This document shows, in pieces, positions 43,178 through 53,634 of a stretch of 64,000 nucleotides of DNA. The position numbers and the translations under genes were made by a program. Each line of letters begins with the position of its first letter. The first letter of the stretch is position 1. The notes below the pieces were generated by a model. It had not been told where the DNA came from, ran no database searches, and saw only the letters and a program-made list of their open reading frames with translations. This DNA comes from Brucella pecoris (GTDB lineage Bacteria; Pseudomonadota; Alphaproteobacteria; Rhizobiales; Rhizobiaceae): NCBI RefSeq assembly GCF_006376675.1, contig NZ_VEWK01000014.1:48287-112286 (forward strand), written 5' to 3'.

Positions 43178-46100
43178 CTACTCGACCGACTTGTCGACGA
43201 AGCCGAGCGTGTTGGCGTTCTCGATGAGCGTCCGGACTTTCGCCCGCTCAAGGCCTGCCGGAACCTCCGCCTCGATCTCGAGCCTGAGCTTGACCTCGCT
43301 GCCCGGCAACGTCGTGAGCTGCTCGACGATCGCTTCGACGATCTGATGCATGTCCCTGGCAGGACGGTCCGGTGAAATCATCACACTCCCCATGAACCGG
43401 GTCGGCTTCCTTTCTACCGGAGGACTGTCAGGCGTTCCGCCAGCCGGCTGTCCACCGGGTTCAAGCGTCTGATCGCCTGGCGCTTCCGGCCCACCGGTCG
43501 GCCTGGGCTGCGTTGGTGCTGGCCGATGCGCCTCAGCCACATCGGGCTTCACAACAACACTGTCGCTGTCGATGACGATCACCGCATTGCCGGCACGATC
43601 GATCGCGAGCCCCAGATAGGTGTCCGACTTCTCGTCCCACCGCTCGGCATAGGCGAAGGGACCGGGCACTATGCCGCCCACCGCGCCTTGCACGGCCTTG
43701 ATCAGAACCTCCTGGTTTTTCAGGCGAGGCAGGTAAATGTAACGATTGAGGTATTCCCGCAGGTCCTTCAGCGACAGGTGCGGCTTGCCGTTCCAGATAT
43801 ATTTCTGAAGATCGCGATCGAGCCGTGTCGGTCCGAGGTCGATAAGCAACCCTTCTTCAGCCACAAGCTTCTTGCTCGCCCGTCCCAGCAACCCGTCCTG
43901 CGCCGGAATCTTGCCCGAAACCCATTCCACATCGGCTTGAGCGCTCTCCTGCGCCGGATAATGCAGATAGCACCATGCTTCCTTGAGGCGGGTCTTCATC
44001 GTCTCGTTCGATTCGGCCAGCTTCGCCTTTGCAAGCGCACTGTCGCTCTGGGTTAGGTTGAGACGGTCCGTATCACGAACAATCTCGCCCCAAGCCAGAG
44101 ATGCGCGTACCGCGTCCTTCAAATTGTCGAGCTGTCGCGCCTCCGCCGCGATGAAGACCAGCATGTTGCGGTAGACACGCGGCGTGCTGCCGCGCTGCAT
44201 CAGGATATGCTTGGCTTCAACCAATGCATCCGAGCCCTCGCGTCCGTTGTGTGGATGGGCGACGCCCAGCACCACAGCGCGCACGCCGCCGGCTTCATCC
44301 GGCACCTCGGCCGATGACGCCGGCGCCGTCTGCACGGCGTCGAAATGCCCCCGATCAGAGAGGCTATTCACATACTTGCCAAGCTCGCTGTCGATCGTCA
44401 CTTGGACGAGCGCCGTTTCGATTTGCGCTGCCTTGTCCGCTGCGATCCGGTTGAGGCTCGCTGACATCGAGTACCAGTAGCGACCCAGATCGGCGTGCAT
44501 GAACTTGGCCTGGTTGGTCAGCCGCCGCAGCGCATCGCCGAAGATCGCCGGACGCTCGCCGGGCTGCACCACGCCGAGATTGATCTGCTTGTCGTCGAGG
44601 CCGGTATTTTGCTGCTGATGCGTCGGTGCCGTGCCCATGAAGATCGCGCGGGCGACCCGCCTGGTCGCCGAATAGCGGTTCAGGTTGGGCGCGGACTGGT
44701 CGATCTTGTAAGGGGTGGATGTCGTGCCATCGACATCGCCAGCAATAATCGATTGCCAGCTCACGTCGAGATAATGGAGCAATTCCGGCTCCACGCGCGG
44801 CGAGCTCACCGCGACGCTGCCGGGCATGATCATCACCGACGGATCGCCATTCATCCAAAGCTCGTGGATGGCCTGCGCCATCAGCCGCAGCACGCCGCGC
44901 GTGCGCTGGAATTTCTCTAGCGATCCCCAAGTTGAATAGAGCTGGTCGAACAGTTCGGGATGGATTGGATAGGCCTTCTCGAGCTTGCGCCGATAATCCT
45001 CGTCGGCGCAGCCCTGCGGGAAGTCGTTTGTATTATCGCGATAGAGCTTCGCAAACTGCTTCAGCGTGTTGTCGCGATGATGGAACTTGTCGCCGGGGAT
45101 GTCCTTGAACAGCCGCCGCCGAACAATCTCATAGCTCTCTTCCTGGCTCGCCGGCCGCCATGACGATTCCACGCGGCTGAATGTCTGTTTGAGACGCGCC
45201 AGCGCCTCCTGGCCGCCTTCGCCACCAACCTCGATCTGGGATGCTGGTAAGGATGCCACCAGCAAGGTTCCGGGACTGGCCTTGACCGCTTCGGTCAGCG
45301 ATTGGACGAAGGAGAGGTTCGCGTCGAAGGATCCCGACGGCAGACCTTCAACTTTGTAGATTTGCCTCAGATAGGCGACCCATTCGTCGATCAGGATCAG
45401 ACATGGCGCATACTTCTTGAAGATCGTTTCCAGCAGGTGGGAGCCGGGCGCGATGCCGTTGGCATCATTCTCGGCGACCATGTCGAAGGCCTCGGCCCCA
45501 CCGAGCTGCCACGCCAGTTCGCCCCAGGTCGTACGAATTTTTCGGGCGCCCTCGGCAACCAGAACATCCTGTGGTCCTCGCGAGGTGCCGACGAGCACCG
45601 CGCGATTGATCTTCTGGGGCACGGTCAGGCCGTGCTCGTCCAGCAACCGATCTAGGCCGGAGAGATCCTGAACCGGCGTCCCTCCCGCCATGTGGTAGAG
45701 GGCGAGCATCGAGTGGGTCTTGCCGCCGCCGAAGTTCGTTTGCAGTTCGACCACTGGGTCGCCGCCGCCGCCGGAAAGTCGCTTGGCGGCACCGATCAGG
45801 AGAGTGCTCAAACCCTCGGTCAGATAGGTGCGGCTGAAGAACTGACGCGGGTCGCGGTACTCGGCAGGCGCGCTGCCCGAATGAACCTTGGCGAGATCGG
45901 CCGCGAACTCGGCCTGCTGAAACTCGCCAGTGGCAACATCAGGATGCGGCTCTACCACTTCGCGCCAGGGCAGTAGCCCCGCCACGGTCTCGACGGAAAT
46001 CTCCAGCCGTTGGGTCTTGCGGCGCTCTTCGTTGCGCTGAAGCTCGGTGAACTTCGTGCGCAAGATCGTCTCGCGCATCTTCGAGAGTTGCTCGGCAACC

Positions 46101-46474
46101 TCGCCGGCGCTGATCGATTCCATCAGGCGGCGCATTGTGTCCAGCGCCCGCTCGGCGTCGTCGTAGGTGAAGGTCTCGTTGTGCGAGAGCTTGTTGCGGA
46201 CGTCGAGCAGTTCCGAAACATAGGAGCGCTCGGGGTGCCCAAGCACCGATGTGAAGGCATCCTTCCAAAACGCCATCATGGTCTTGAGCAAACCCTGCTG
46301 ATCCCAGCCCACTTCTCCGGCGGAATTGGGCTTGAGCCCCTGCACTCGCTGCACGACCTCGATCTGCCAATGCCCCTTGACGGAGGTCTCCAGCCTCTTC
46401 TCGACGAATGGAATGAGCGCCGCAGGGAGCAGCTCCATACCCTCGAAAACATACTGCCGCGTACTCTTGGCCAC
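43178..46474 (-). CDS. HEPN-DUF499 P-loop ATPase of a defence system
   Basis: A 1098-residue protein, uncharacterised family DUF499. Residues 1-125 resemble an Swt1-type HEPN domain, with the RNase-like motif Arg93-Asn94...His98 in VRNKLSHNE. The ATPase core has Walker A NFGGGKTH (247-254) and Walker B LILIDEWVAY at about 355. A flexible proline-rich region (THQ-rich, then PTQPRPTGGPEAPGD) precedes a conserved C-terminal domain (GSVMISPDRPARDMHQIVEAI). It starts GTG at 46474 with AGGGGG upstream, 13 nt after the methylase stop. DUF499 genes co-occur with DUF1156 methylases in defence islands. Confidence 0.85.
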   Translation of the reverse strand: MAKSTRQYVFEGMELLPAALIPFVEKRLETSVKGHWQIEVVQRVQGLKPNSAGEVGWDQQGLLKTMMAFWKDAFTSVLGHPERSYVSELLDVRNKLSHNETFTYDDAERALDTMRRLMESISAGEVAEQLSKMRETILRTKFTELQRNEERRKTQRLEISVETVAGLLPWREVVEPHPDVATGEFQQAEFAADLAKVHSGSAPAEYRDPRQFFSRTYLTEGLSTLLIGAAKRLSGGGGDPVVELQTNFGGGKTHSMLALYHMAGGTPVQDLSGLDRLLDEHGLTVPQKINRAVLVGTSRGPQDVLVAEGARKIRTTWGELAWQLGGAEAFDMVAENDANGIAPGSHLLETIFKKYAPCLILIDEWVAYLRQIYKVEGLPSGSFDANLSFVQSLTEAVKASPGTLLVASLPASQIEVGGEGGQEALARLKQTFSRVESSWRPASQEESYEIVRRRLFKDIPGDKFHHRDNTLKQFAKLYRDNTNDFPQGCADEDYRRKLEKAYPIHPELFDQLYSTWGSLEKFQRTRGVLRLMAQAIHELWMNGDPSVMIMPGSVAVSSPRVEPELLHYLDVSWQSIIAGDVDGTTSTPYKIDQSAPNLNRYSATRRVARAIFMGTAPTHQQQNTGLDDKQINLGVVQPGERPAIFGDALRRLTNQAKFMHADLGRYWYSMSASLNRIAADKAAQIETALVQVTIDSELGKYVNSLSDRGHFDAVQTAPASSAEVPDEAGGVRAVVLGVAHPHNGREGSDALVEAKHILMQRGSTPRVYRNMLVFIAAEARQLDNLKDAVRASLAWGEIVRDTDRLNLTQSDSALAKAKLAESNETMKTRLKEAWCYLHYPAQESAQADVEWVSGKIPAQDGLLGRASKKLVAEEGLLIDLGPTRLDRDLQKYIWNGKPHLSLKDLREYLNRYIYLPRLKNQEVLIKAVQGAVGGIVPGPFAYAERWDEKSDTYLGLAIDRAGNAVIVIDSDSVVVKPDVAEAHRPAPTQPRPTGGPEAPGDQTLEPGGQPAGGTPDSPPVERKPTRFMGSVMISPDRPARDMHQIVEAIVEQLTTLPGSEVKLRLEIEAEVPAGLERAKVRTLIENANTLGFVDKSVE

Positions 46475-46487
46475 GTCCTGTTCCCCC

Positions 46488-49406
46488 TTAAATGTCCAGC
46501 CGGATCTGACGATCCCCGCTCGTGTCGTGGATTGTTGCCGCCTGCCGCGTCAGCTCTGTCCAGTCGGCGATGAGGGCGTTGTAGGCGGTGGCCTCCTTCG
46601 CATCCTTCCGCTTGTTGGCGCTGATGTCGTAGAGGCAATAGGCAAGGTCCTTCACGGCTTCGGCCTGTGTGTTGATCTTCTTCAGCAAGACGGCTGTATC
46701 GTGAGACAGGCCGTCCTTCTCATGAACCTTGACGAGATGCTGGAGACATTCCCACACCGTCAGGTGGCGGTCGCTCTCCGGTTCCCAATCGTCGTCGATC
46801 TCATCGCGCGTCAGGATGCGCACCTTGCCGGCGGCGCTTTCAACGATCTTGGCGTGTTTGACGCTTTCGACCGAGATGCCGCGCGCACGGGCGAGATTAT
46901 CAGCAACGCCATAGTCGCCCTTCCCATTCCCATTCTGCTCAAACCAGGTGATGGCGAAGCGCGTATCGGCGTCGAATTCGCCCTGAATGCCGCCGAGATA
47001 TTCGTCTAGCTCCCGATTGATAAGCTGGAGCGCAGTCTTCACGCTCATCGGGCTATCGTCGGATTCGAGAACGGCTTTGTAGCGCGAGAAGACGCCCATG
47101 CCCGGGCCAATAGCCGATTGAGGCATGTCGGCAGGCGCGATGTTGGCAACTTGAAGTTCGGCAATCGCTGGTGGTAGTTCGCGTTTTAGGGCGCGAATGA
47201 ACTCGGCCCGGGTGATAACCTCGGCTGTAGCTTCCTTCTTACGGCAGACGAGGACGACCGAATTGGCGAGTGCGTTGCTTTCCTGGCCGCGCATTCGGTT
47301 TGCCAATTCAGTGCGCATTGGCCAGGTGCTGACCACAGAATACCCTGCATCGAGAACCGCTTGAAGGAAGGTCGCCCAACCTGTCGAGCTTATACCTTCC
47401 TGCGCAACCTCACTTTGCTTGAAGGCGTAGTATATCGCGGCGGGAAAATGAGCAGACGACTGCCGGGACATATTGGCAATGGCCCTGCGCATTCCGTCTA
47501 GGAAGAATGCCTCAGCCGCTTCTCGCCCACCCTGCCGATAAGGAGCGGCGATAAGTTCTTCTGACTTTGGCGTCTGAATAACCCCGAAGATGTCTGGATA
47601 AATGGAACGCAAAACTGGCTTGAGCCAACAAAAGAAAAAATCCGACAGATCGGCGTAGCCGATATTATCGTAGTAAGGTGGATCTGTAGAAATAACCGAA
47701 TTTGCCGGATAAACCACCGTTTGCGCATCATGATTGGTTTCAAAGCCTTCACCACCAGGAAAAAACCTCTCAATAACTTTTATGATACTCTTAAGGCTTG
47801 TTCGATAATCGCCGGCAGCGTCCGCGAAAACATTATTCTCGCCGAAATCCCACATCATCGGAATTGCTTGTCGGCCGAACAAGTTCCGAACTTGGGTCTT
47901 AGAGGACTCCCATCGGCACAGTGAATTTTGGATGTCCGCAAGTCTGCTAACGCCAAAAGCCAAATACACGCTGACTGCTTCGGCATAGGCTTTCGCGCCC
48001 AGGCCACCGTCCCGCAGCGGCGTTGGGTCGGAGGAGAGAACGCCCCCAGCGTCGGCCTCCATTTGAGCGCGCGCCTCATGTACCAGGTCGCTATAGGTAT
48101 TCAACGCGACGAGCTGTCGTTCGGTGAACAAGTCACCGAAGGTTTCCATTCCATAATCAGGCGGAGTGAAAGCACGTCTGTCTGGCGAAATAGTCATTTC
48201 TGGTCGCCAGGAAGCTTTAGCAGAGCGCGCGACCAGAGTCTGATCGTCGTTCGGCGCTACATAGATGCGCTCCCTATGCCCGTTGGCGACGATGGCGATT
48301 AATTGTTGCCCCAAGCCGCCCTGTTTGGCGGCATGGCGCACATGCTCCATCGTGATTGCTGTGCCCGATACCAGGCAGCGAAAGTTTGCACCGCGCCCAG
48401 CTTTTGTACCTTCTTTGGCAGCCGCGATCTCGGCCTTCGTGCCGTTATGCCGGATGCGATACTTTATCGTCTTAGCCTGTCGGTCCACTACAGGTTCGAT
48501 CCAAGCCTCTTTCCCTTCCTTGGAACTCAGCAAGAAACTCGAAGCAATCGGCACCTGCATATCCGCAAAGGCCGGGTCCGGGCTCGGCACCGTTCGCGCC
48601 CAAATCCAGGCGATCACCGTCGCTTTGCCGCCGCCGTACTCCTTTGGCACGTCCACCTGTGGGTAAAGATGCCCGATGCGCTCCCGCGCCTTCTCCCGCA
48701 TCCATTCGCCGTAGTATGTGGCATCCTCGGCCAGGCCTTCGGCATTGCGGTAGAACGACCGTTCCTTGATGCCGGGATGAACCGGAGGCAAGTCTTTGAA
48801 CTTCGGCGGGATCTCGATCATCGCCTTTCCGATCATCACCGCGACCGGATTGAGATCGGACCCATAGGCGGGCAGGCCGAGACGCTGCGCCTCCAGCGGA
48901 ATTGAGCAGCCGCCCGAGAACGGGTCATAGACCGGCGGCAACTCGCCGCCGCAGCTACGCCGGATTTCGGCCCGTGCGCGCTCCAGCACTTCTTCGTTCG
49001 TCGAATTCTCCCAGAGCACCAACTCTTCGATGATCTCAAATAGTCGTTTGCGCTCGATGTCTGCCGCGCAATCCTCCAGCGTCGGCTCGGGCGTGTCAGG
49101 CACGCTGCCCTGCGCGCCAGCCTTGCGGTCTCGCCACACCCTGAGGCGCGCGGCAAGATCCGCCTCTGCCTGCTTGCGGATCTTCGGTTCGTCCAGCAGC
49201 TTATCCGTATAGCCCGATGGATCATCCACGAGCTGAGCGAACAGCACCGCCCGGCACGCAGCCAGCGGCCGTCGTGCCCACCACAGATGTAGCGTGGACG
49301 GATGCCCGTGCCGGATCGACTTCTCCCGCGCGGACGCGGCGTTGATCGCTTCGAGGGGAATGGCAACCTCGATGAGTTTCTTTTTGTAGTTGTTAATCGA
49401 GGTCAT
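46488..49406 (-). CDS. DUF1156 DNA methyltransferase
   Basis: A 972-residue predicted DNA methylase. The N-terminal DUF1156 domain (SREKSIRHGHPSTLHLWWARRPLAACRAVLFA region) precedes the SAM-binding motif YDPFSGGCSIPLEAQRLGLPAYGSDLNP (160-187), and the catalytic motif DPPYYDN occurs in the second half. DPPY indicates N6-adenine (or N4-cytosine) methylation. It has a long central insert and a C-terminal region of unknown role. The ATG at 49406 overlaps the end of the GHKL ATPase gene by 14 nt. It likely marks self DNA or serves as a sensor-type methylase in the system; no recognition site can be given. Confidence 0.86.
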   Translation of the reverse strand: MTSINNYKKKLIEVAIPLEAINAASAREKSIRHGHPSTLHLWWARRPLAACRAVLFAQLVDDPSGYTDKLLDEPKIRKQAEADLAARLRVWRDRKAGAQGSVPDTPEPTLEDCAADIERKRLFEIIEELVLWENSTNEEVLERARAEIRRSCGGELPPVYDPFSGGCSIPLEAQRLGLPAYGSDLNPVAVMIGKAMIEIPPKFKDLPPVHPGIKERSFYRNAEGLAEDATYYGEWMREKARERIGHLYPQVDVPKEYGGGKATVIAWIWARTVPSPDPAFADMQVPIASSFLLSSKEGKEAWIEPVVDRQAKTIKYRIRHNGTKAEIAAAKEGTKAGRGANFRCLVSGTAITMEHVRHAAKQGGLGQQLIAIVANGHRERIYVAPNDDQTLVARSAKASWRPEMTISPDRRAFTPPDYGMETFGDLFTERQLVALNTYSDLVHEARAQMEADAGGVLSSDPTPLRDGGLGAKAYAEAVSVYLAFGVSRLADIQNSLCRWESSKTQVRNLFGRQAIPMMWDFGENNVFADAAGDYRTSLKSIIKVIERFFPGGEGFETNHDAQTVVYPANSVISTDPPYYDNIGYADLSDFFFCWLKPVLRSIYPDIFGVIQTPKSEELIAAPYRQGGREAAEAFFLDGMRRAIANMSRQSSAHFPAAIYYAFKQSEVAQEGISSTGWATFLQAVLDAGYSVVSTWPMRTELANRMRGQESNALANSVVLVCRKKEATAEVITRAEFIRALKRELPPAIAELQVANIAPADMPQSAIGPGMGVFSRYKAVLESDDSPMSVKTALQLINRELDEYLGGIQGEFDADTRFAITWFEQNGNGKGDYGVADNLARARGISVESVKHAKIVESAAGKVRILTRDEIDDDWEPESDRHLTVWECLQHLVKVHEKDGLSHDTAVLLKKINTQAEAVKDLAYCLYDISANKRKDAKEATAYNALIADWTELTRQAATIHDTSGDRQIRLDI

Positions 49407-52400
49407 AAACCAGCCTATATGTTGCGGGGTGAATAGTGACTTCTCCGCCATCGCGTAATGCACGCAGGCGGGTTCCCGTCATTTCGACGGGTTCACCCTC
49501 TGGGTTGACGAGAATGAATGAGTAGGTGTCCGGCTTCTGGTCGAGCAGCGCCCAGACGTCGGCATCAAGCTGGAGCGGATCGCGTTCCAAGCAGTGCTCT
49601 TTCGGATAGTAGTGGCGCAGAATCTCACCGCTCGCTGAACGGTGCTCCCACGGGAACCTCGCGCCGTTGGCACGCCCGATCCAGCTCCCATCCGAATGGA
49701 AGAAGCGATCATCGCCATCCGCCTTATAACCTTGGGTCAACGCGAAGCGCGCCATGACGCTAGATCGTGGCGGTTTCGCCCGAGGGCGCGACTGACTGAC
49801 TTTGACTGGTTCCGCTAGCAGGCCTTCATCGGGCTGATCCTGCGGCGGCTCAGGCTTGGTCGGTTCTGCTGGCTCGTCATCTTCGGACAACTCCAGTCCG
49901 ATGCCGGGGAGATCAGCGCCAGCGTCTCCCGCCCGGTCGCTGGTATCCGAGAAATCGTCTTCGATCACATCCTCCGCCGACGAAATATCCGGTGCACCAG
50001 CGGTCTCCGGCGTCGTCGTTTTCTGCTCAGGGCCAAGCGTGAAATTCTCTTCGAGATACGCCCTGATATCTTCGGGTGACCGTTCAAAAGCATAGGCTAG
50101 AGCCGCGCGAATATCAGCGCTCAGGCTCTTGCCGATCTCCTCGGGCACACGCTTCGCGAGTTTGGCCTTCGATAGCGGGCTGACGAACAGCTTTCCGTCA
50201 AGCCACAGGATGTCCGTGAGCCGTGCCGTGCCAGCGGGCACGCCATCGAGATAGGGAATGACCTCCAGCTTGGGCGTCTGGACCCAGCTCGTTGCCGCGA
50301 TCGCTTCCGCCAGTGCTCGCACCCGCTCGGTATCGTCAGGACCGGCAAGCTCGATCCGTCCAAGCTGCGTTCCGAACGCCGACAGCCAGTTGTGGCGCTC
50401 TTCCATCGCAGCCAACAGTGATGGCTGGTTAAATTGTTCCTCGACCAGGTCCGACAGCGCTGGAAGCGCAGAGAACGGCAGCGCCTGTACGGTCTCCGCC
50501 TGCAAGCGTTGAAGGTCGGCTGTCTTGCGCTTGACCCAATCGTGCAGGTGACTCCATCGGAACAGGGTTGGCATGCTTAGCGCGTAGGCGAGCCTGTCAG
50601 CCGGCACCCATTCGCCCAGTAGGTTCACCCAATGGCCGCACTCTTCCCAGATGCGGATCGGGTATCGGACCAGCAGCGTACGAACACGGCGGGCGTCGTC
50701 GGCCGACAGTGCCTTCCCCGAAGCCAATGTACCGAGCCATTGCAGCGCCAAGTCGGCTGAGGGACGATCGGCCACGCCGATGCGATGCCACAGGCTGAGA
50801 TCGAGCACAGAGGCGCGGACAACCGCTGCGCCTGGAACATCCTCCTCGTCTCCGGCCAGGAAGACACCGCTCGATGTTACCCAAGTCCCGTCCTGCGCGA
50901 GGATCAGTTTCTCAGCCCTGAAAGCGTCCCTGATACTCTGCGCGTCCACCGTGGAAGCACCGTCAAACATCTGGTCGAGACGGCGATACCATTTCTCGAT
51001 CTCATGAGCCGGGGCCTTGTCCGATTTCGCAAGCGCGCGCAGCCGGTCGAGCAATCGGCCTGGCCCGCTCGGCGTGCTGCGGACGCCGAGCAGATCGAGC
51101 AGTGGCCGCGTCGTTTCCCGGTCGAACAGACCATGGACGAAGGATTCGACGTCGAGCAATGCCTCCGTCTCGGGAGTTCGTCTCAGCAGGTCTATCGGCT
51201 TTTGAACGTAACCGCGGGCGTCGCGCAGGCACGGCAAATCGCTAAGCCGAAAGGCCCACATGGGTCTAATATCTCGACGCAGAACCGTTCTTTGATTCCC
51301 GTTGGACGCCTCCTCGACAACACGAGCAGACATCTTTGGCGACCAGAAATCGCTCTTTTCGGAAAGGAGCTTCTCAGCGACGGCAACCCATATTGTGGGG
51401 TCATCCTTTGCGAGGCGGTTCCAATAGGCCCATACATCAGACTCGAAATCCCAATCAACGATGTAGAACCACGGATCCTTGTAGCGAAACTCGATACGGC
51501 CAGCGAAGCCGCGCCTCTTCAGCTCGTCTTCAAGAGAGCGCTGCCTCCCGGAAAGGGTGCGCATCTCAACCAGTGGCGGAAACGATTTCAGGCCCGCCTT
51601 GCTAGACGAGACCCATTGAAGCCAATCCTCCTTCGAGCATGACCGAAACTCAGAGACATATTCAGAATGTAAGAGCTGGGTCTGCTTCAGCGCTGGCGGC
51701 AGGAGCTCATCGAGCGCCCCGCTGTCATCAAACAAGATGGTCTTTGAAACGGGCCGAAGCTTCTTGTCGGCGCAGGCGAAGCGGAAAGCGTCTCCAACCG
51801 TCGCGCCTAGCTTTGCCGCGATCTGGGCAAGCTGAACACATTCGGCCAGCTTGATATCTCCAGAGCCAAAAAAATCGGCCGCCACCCGCTCGACAACCGC
51901 GTTGACGTCACTGGTCCCATCGAGCCCGATCTCGTCTAGAACCGCAAAAGCAGCCTCGACGCCATCCCCTCGTCCGCCAGCCGGTTCGCCTTTGTCGCGG
52001 CGTTGCTCCGCTAGAAAGCGCGTCCAGTTTTGATTGAGAACGATCAAGTGCTGTGCGAGAAACTCCCAGTCCTCATCCGACTGGAGCAGCTTCTTCTCGC
52101 CCAGCCGCACCACTTCAGATGCAGAATAGAGCACTTCCTTGCCCTGAACAGGAACGATGCGAAGGCAATCGGCGTCGTGGCACTGCCAACCCGTCACCTC
52201 GGGCGCAATGTAGGCCCAAAGGTTCAGCAGATGCCGCCAGGAGGAGGGACGAGGCAGATGCCGGTCCCGCAGTCGATCTAATAGATCATCCTTCGAGAAC
52301 TCCTCAAGCATGTTCCAGTTGATCAGCTTGGTTCGGTCCGCGATCGCCACATGCCGGCACAAAGCCGGACGAGACTTCTCGTCCAACAATGCCATCGCCT

Positions 52401-53634
52401 GTTCGGCCGACCAGATGTCGAAGATCGGCAGAGGAATGATGATCGCCGCTTCCGCGGCAACCAGATCGCCATCATCGGTCAGCAAGATCCGTTTGCCATC
52501 GATCGCATCCGCGAAAGCCAGCTCGGCGATGGCTGCGCAGGCACCCTCAAGCGTGCTTGCCTCCCGGTCGACGTCGGGAAGTAGACGATAGGCCGCCGCC
52601 CGATCCGAAGTGCCGGTTTGAGACTGTTCGAGCCACTCAACCATCGCCTTGGCTGCGAGTTCGCCCGCGCGCTTCAAGAGCCAACGGTTCGTTGGCGATG
52701 TCTCCGGGTCCTTGATCTTGAGACGCGCCGGATCCTGGATAAACGGTGCATTGCATGCGAACGGGAGTGTCGTTTCTACGCCAGTCGGCAGCACGACATA
52801 GAGTCGGCCTTTCGCACCCAGCACGATCTCGACCCGGCAGGGCGGGAAATCTCCACCATCTTCCGCGCCGAGCATTCGCTCCTTGCGGATCTCATCGAGC
52901 GCCTCGTCGGGAAAGGCCTCTTCGGCCGACCGCACGAGCAGGAAGGGATCGTCGGCCTTGTCGTCGAGCGCCATCCATTCGCTATCGGCAATCGGACCAG
53001 GGCCAAGACTCTGCCAATGCACCACCTTGTCGCCGATCTGTAATCGGCGGATCCGCTTGAAGAAAAGCAGCGATACCGGGCTCTTCAGCCATTCATCGAG
53101 ATTCTTCTCGACCTCCCGGCGCAGCAAGGCATCGGCAATGGCCACTTCGACCCGCGTAGTCCCGGCCGTAGGCTGCCTGCCGTCGATCCAATGCGGCTCC
53201 GTAAACCGGCTACGCTCAAAGGCGACCGCCAAACTCGGTGTGAAGAGCTCCACCCGATCGCCGAGGCTGAAGGTGCTCTTGAACCCGATACCGCGAAACC
53301 CGATCGTGTGGAGCGCGCGCTTGTTCGAATAGCCGAAACGGCAGATCGACGCGAAATGGGCCTCGATGAAGTCCTCGCCATTGTGCTCGAACACAAAGCG
53401 ATCATTCTCGATCGATACACGCGCTTCGCTGGCGCCGGCATCGTCGGCATTCTGGAGCAGCTCGGAGAGGATATGGCGCGGGCTCTGCACCTGCTTGAAG
53501 AGCTGGTGCCACGGGCCGGCAAGCTCTGGGTCTGCCTCGAGCTGGTCCCAACGTTTGGCTGCGCGATCTTGAATCGAATGAAAGTAGCTTGGCGGGCCGA
53601 CGACCGCGGCAGCTATTTGGCTCTCCACGGTCAC
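49393..53634 (-). CDS. Giant GHKL (sacsin/HATPase_c-like) ATPase
   Basis: A 1413-residue protein with an N-terminal GHKL ATPase domain: SELLQNADDAGA (N-box, about 57-68), FEHNGEDF and IGFRGIGFKSTF (111-122), as in sacsin and MutL-type ATPases. The rest has no recognised enzymatic motif; the C-terminal ~120 residues form a distinct module after a low-complexity linker rich in Glu and Pro (PAEPTKPEPPQDQPDEG). It starts GTG at 53634, overlapping the upstream stop (GTGA) with GGAG 8 nt before. Such ATPases are recurrent in defence clusters and are likely conformational clamps. Function here unknown. Confidence 0.82.
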   Translation of the reverse strand: MTVESQIAAAVVGPPSYFHSIQDRAAKRWDQLEADPELAGPWHQLFKQVQSPRHILSELLQNADDAGASEARVSIENDRFVFEHNGEDFIEAHFASICRFGYSNKRALHTIGFRGIGFKSTFSLGDRVELFTPSLAVAFERSRFTEPHWIDGRQPTAGTTRVEVAIADALLRREVEKNLDEWLKSPVSLLFFKRIRRLQIGDKVVHWQSLGPGPIADSEWMALDDKADDPFLLVRSAEEAFPDEALDEIRKERMLGAEDGGDFPPCRVEIVLGAKGRLYVVLPTGVETTLPFACNAPFIQDPARLKIKDPETSPTNRWLLKRAGELAAKAMVEWLEQSQTGTSDRAAAYRLLPDVDREASTLEGACAAIAELAFADAIDGKRILLTDDGDLVAAEAAIIIPLPIFDIWSAEQAMALLDEKSRPALCRHVAIADRTKLINWNMLEEFSKDDLLDRLRDRHLPRPSSWRHLLNLWAYIAPEVTGWQCHDADCLRIVPVQGKEVLYSASEVVRLGEKKLLQSDEDWEFLAQHLIVLNQNWTRFLAEQRRDKGEPAGGRGDGVEAAFAVLDEIGLDGTSDVNAVVERVAADFFGSGDIKLAECVQLAQIAAKLGATVGDAFRFACADKKLRPVSKTILFDDSGALDELLPPALKQTQLLHSEYVSEFRSCSKEDWLQWVSSSKAGLKSFPPLVEMRTLSGRQRSLEDELKRRGFAGRIEFRYKDPWFYIVDWDFESDVWAYWNRLAKDDPTIWVAVAEKLLSEKSDFWSPKMSARVVEEASNGNQRTVLRRDIRPMWAFRLSDLPCLRDARGYVQKPIDLLRRTPETEALLDVESFVHGLFDRETTRPLLDLLGVRSTPSGPGRLLDRLRALAKSDKAPAHEIEKWYRRLDQMFDGASTVDAQSIRDAFRAEKLILAQDGTWVTSSGVFLAGDEEDVPGAAVVRASVLDLSLWHRIGVADRPSADLALQWLGTLASGKALSADDARRVRTLLVRYPIRIWEECGHWVNLLGEWVPADRLAYALSMPTLFRWSHLHDWVKRKTADLQRLQAETVQALPFSALPALSDLVEEQFNQPSLLAAMEERHNWLSAFGTQLGRIELAGPDDTERVRALAEAIAATSWVQTPKLEVIPYLDGVPAGTARLTDILWLDGKLFVSPLSKAKLAKRVPEEIGKSLSADIRAALAYAFERSPEDIRAYLEENFTLGPEQKTTTPETAGAPDISSAEDVIEDDFSDTSDRAGDAGADLPGIGLELSEDDEPAEPTKPEPPQDQPDEGLLAEPVKVSQSRPRAKPPRSSVMARFALTQGYKADGDDRFFHSDGSWIGRANGARFPWEHRSASGEILRHYYPKEHCLERDPLQLDADVWALLDQKPDTYSFILVNPEGEPVEMTGTRLRALRDGGEVTIHPATYRLVYDLD

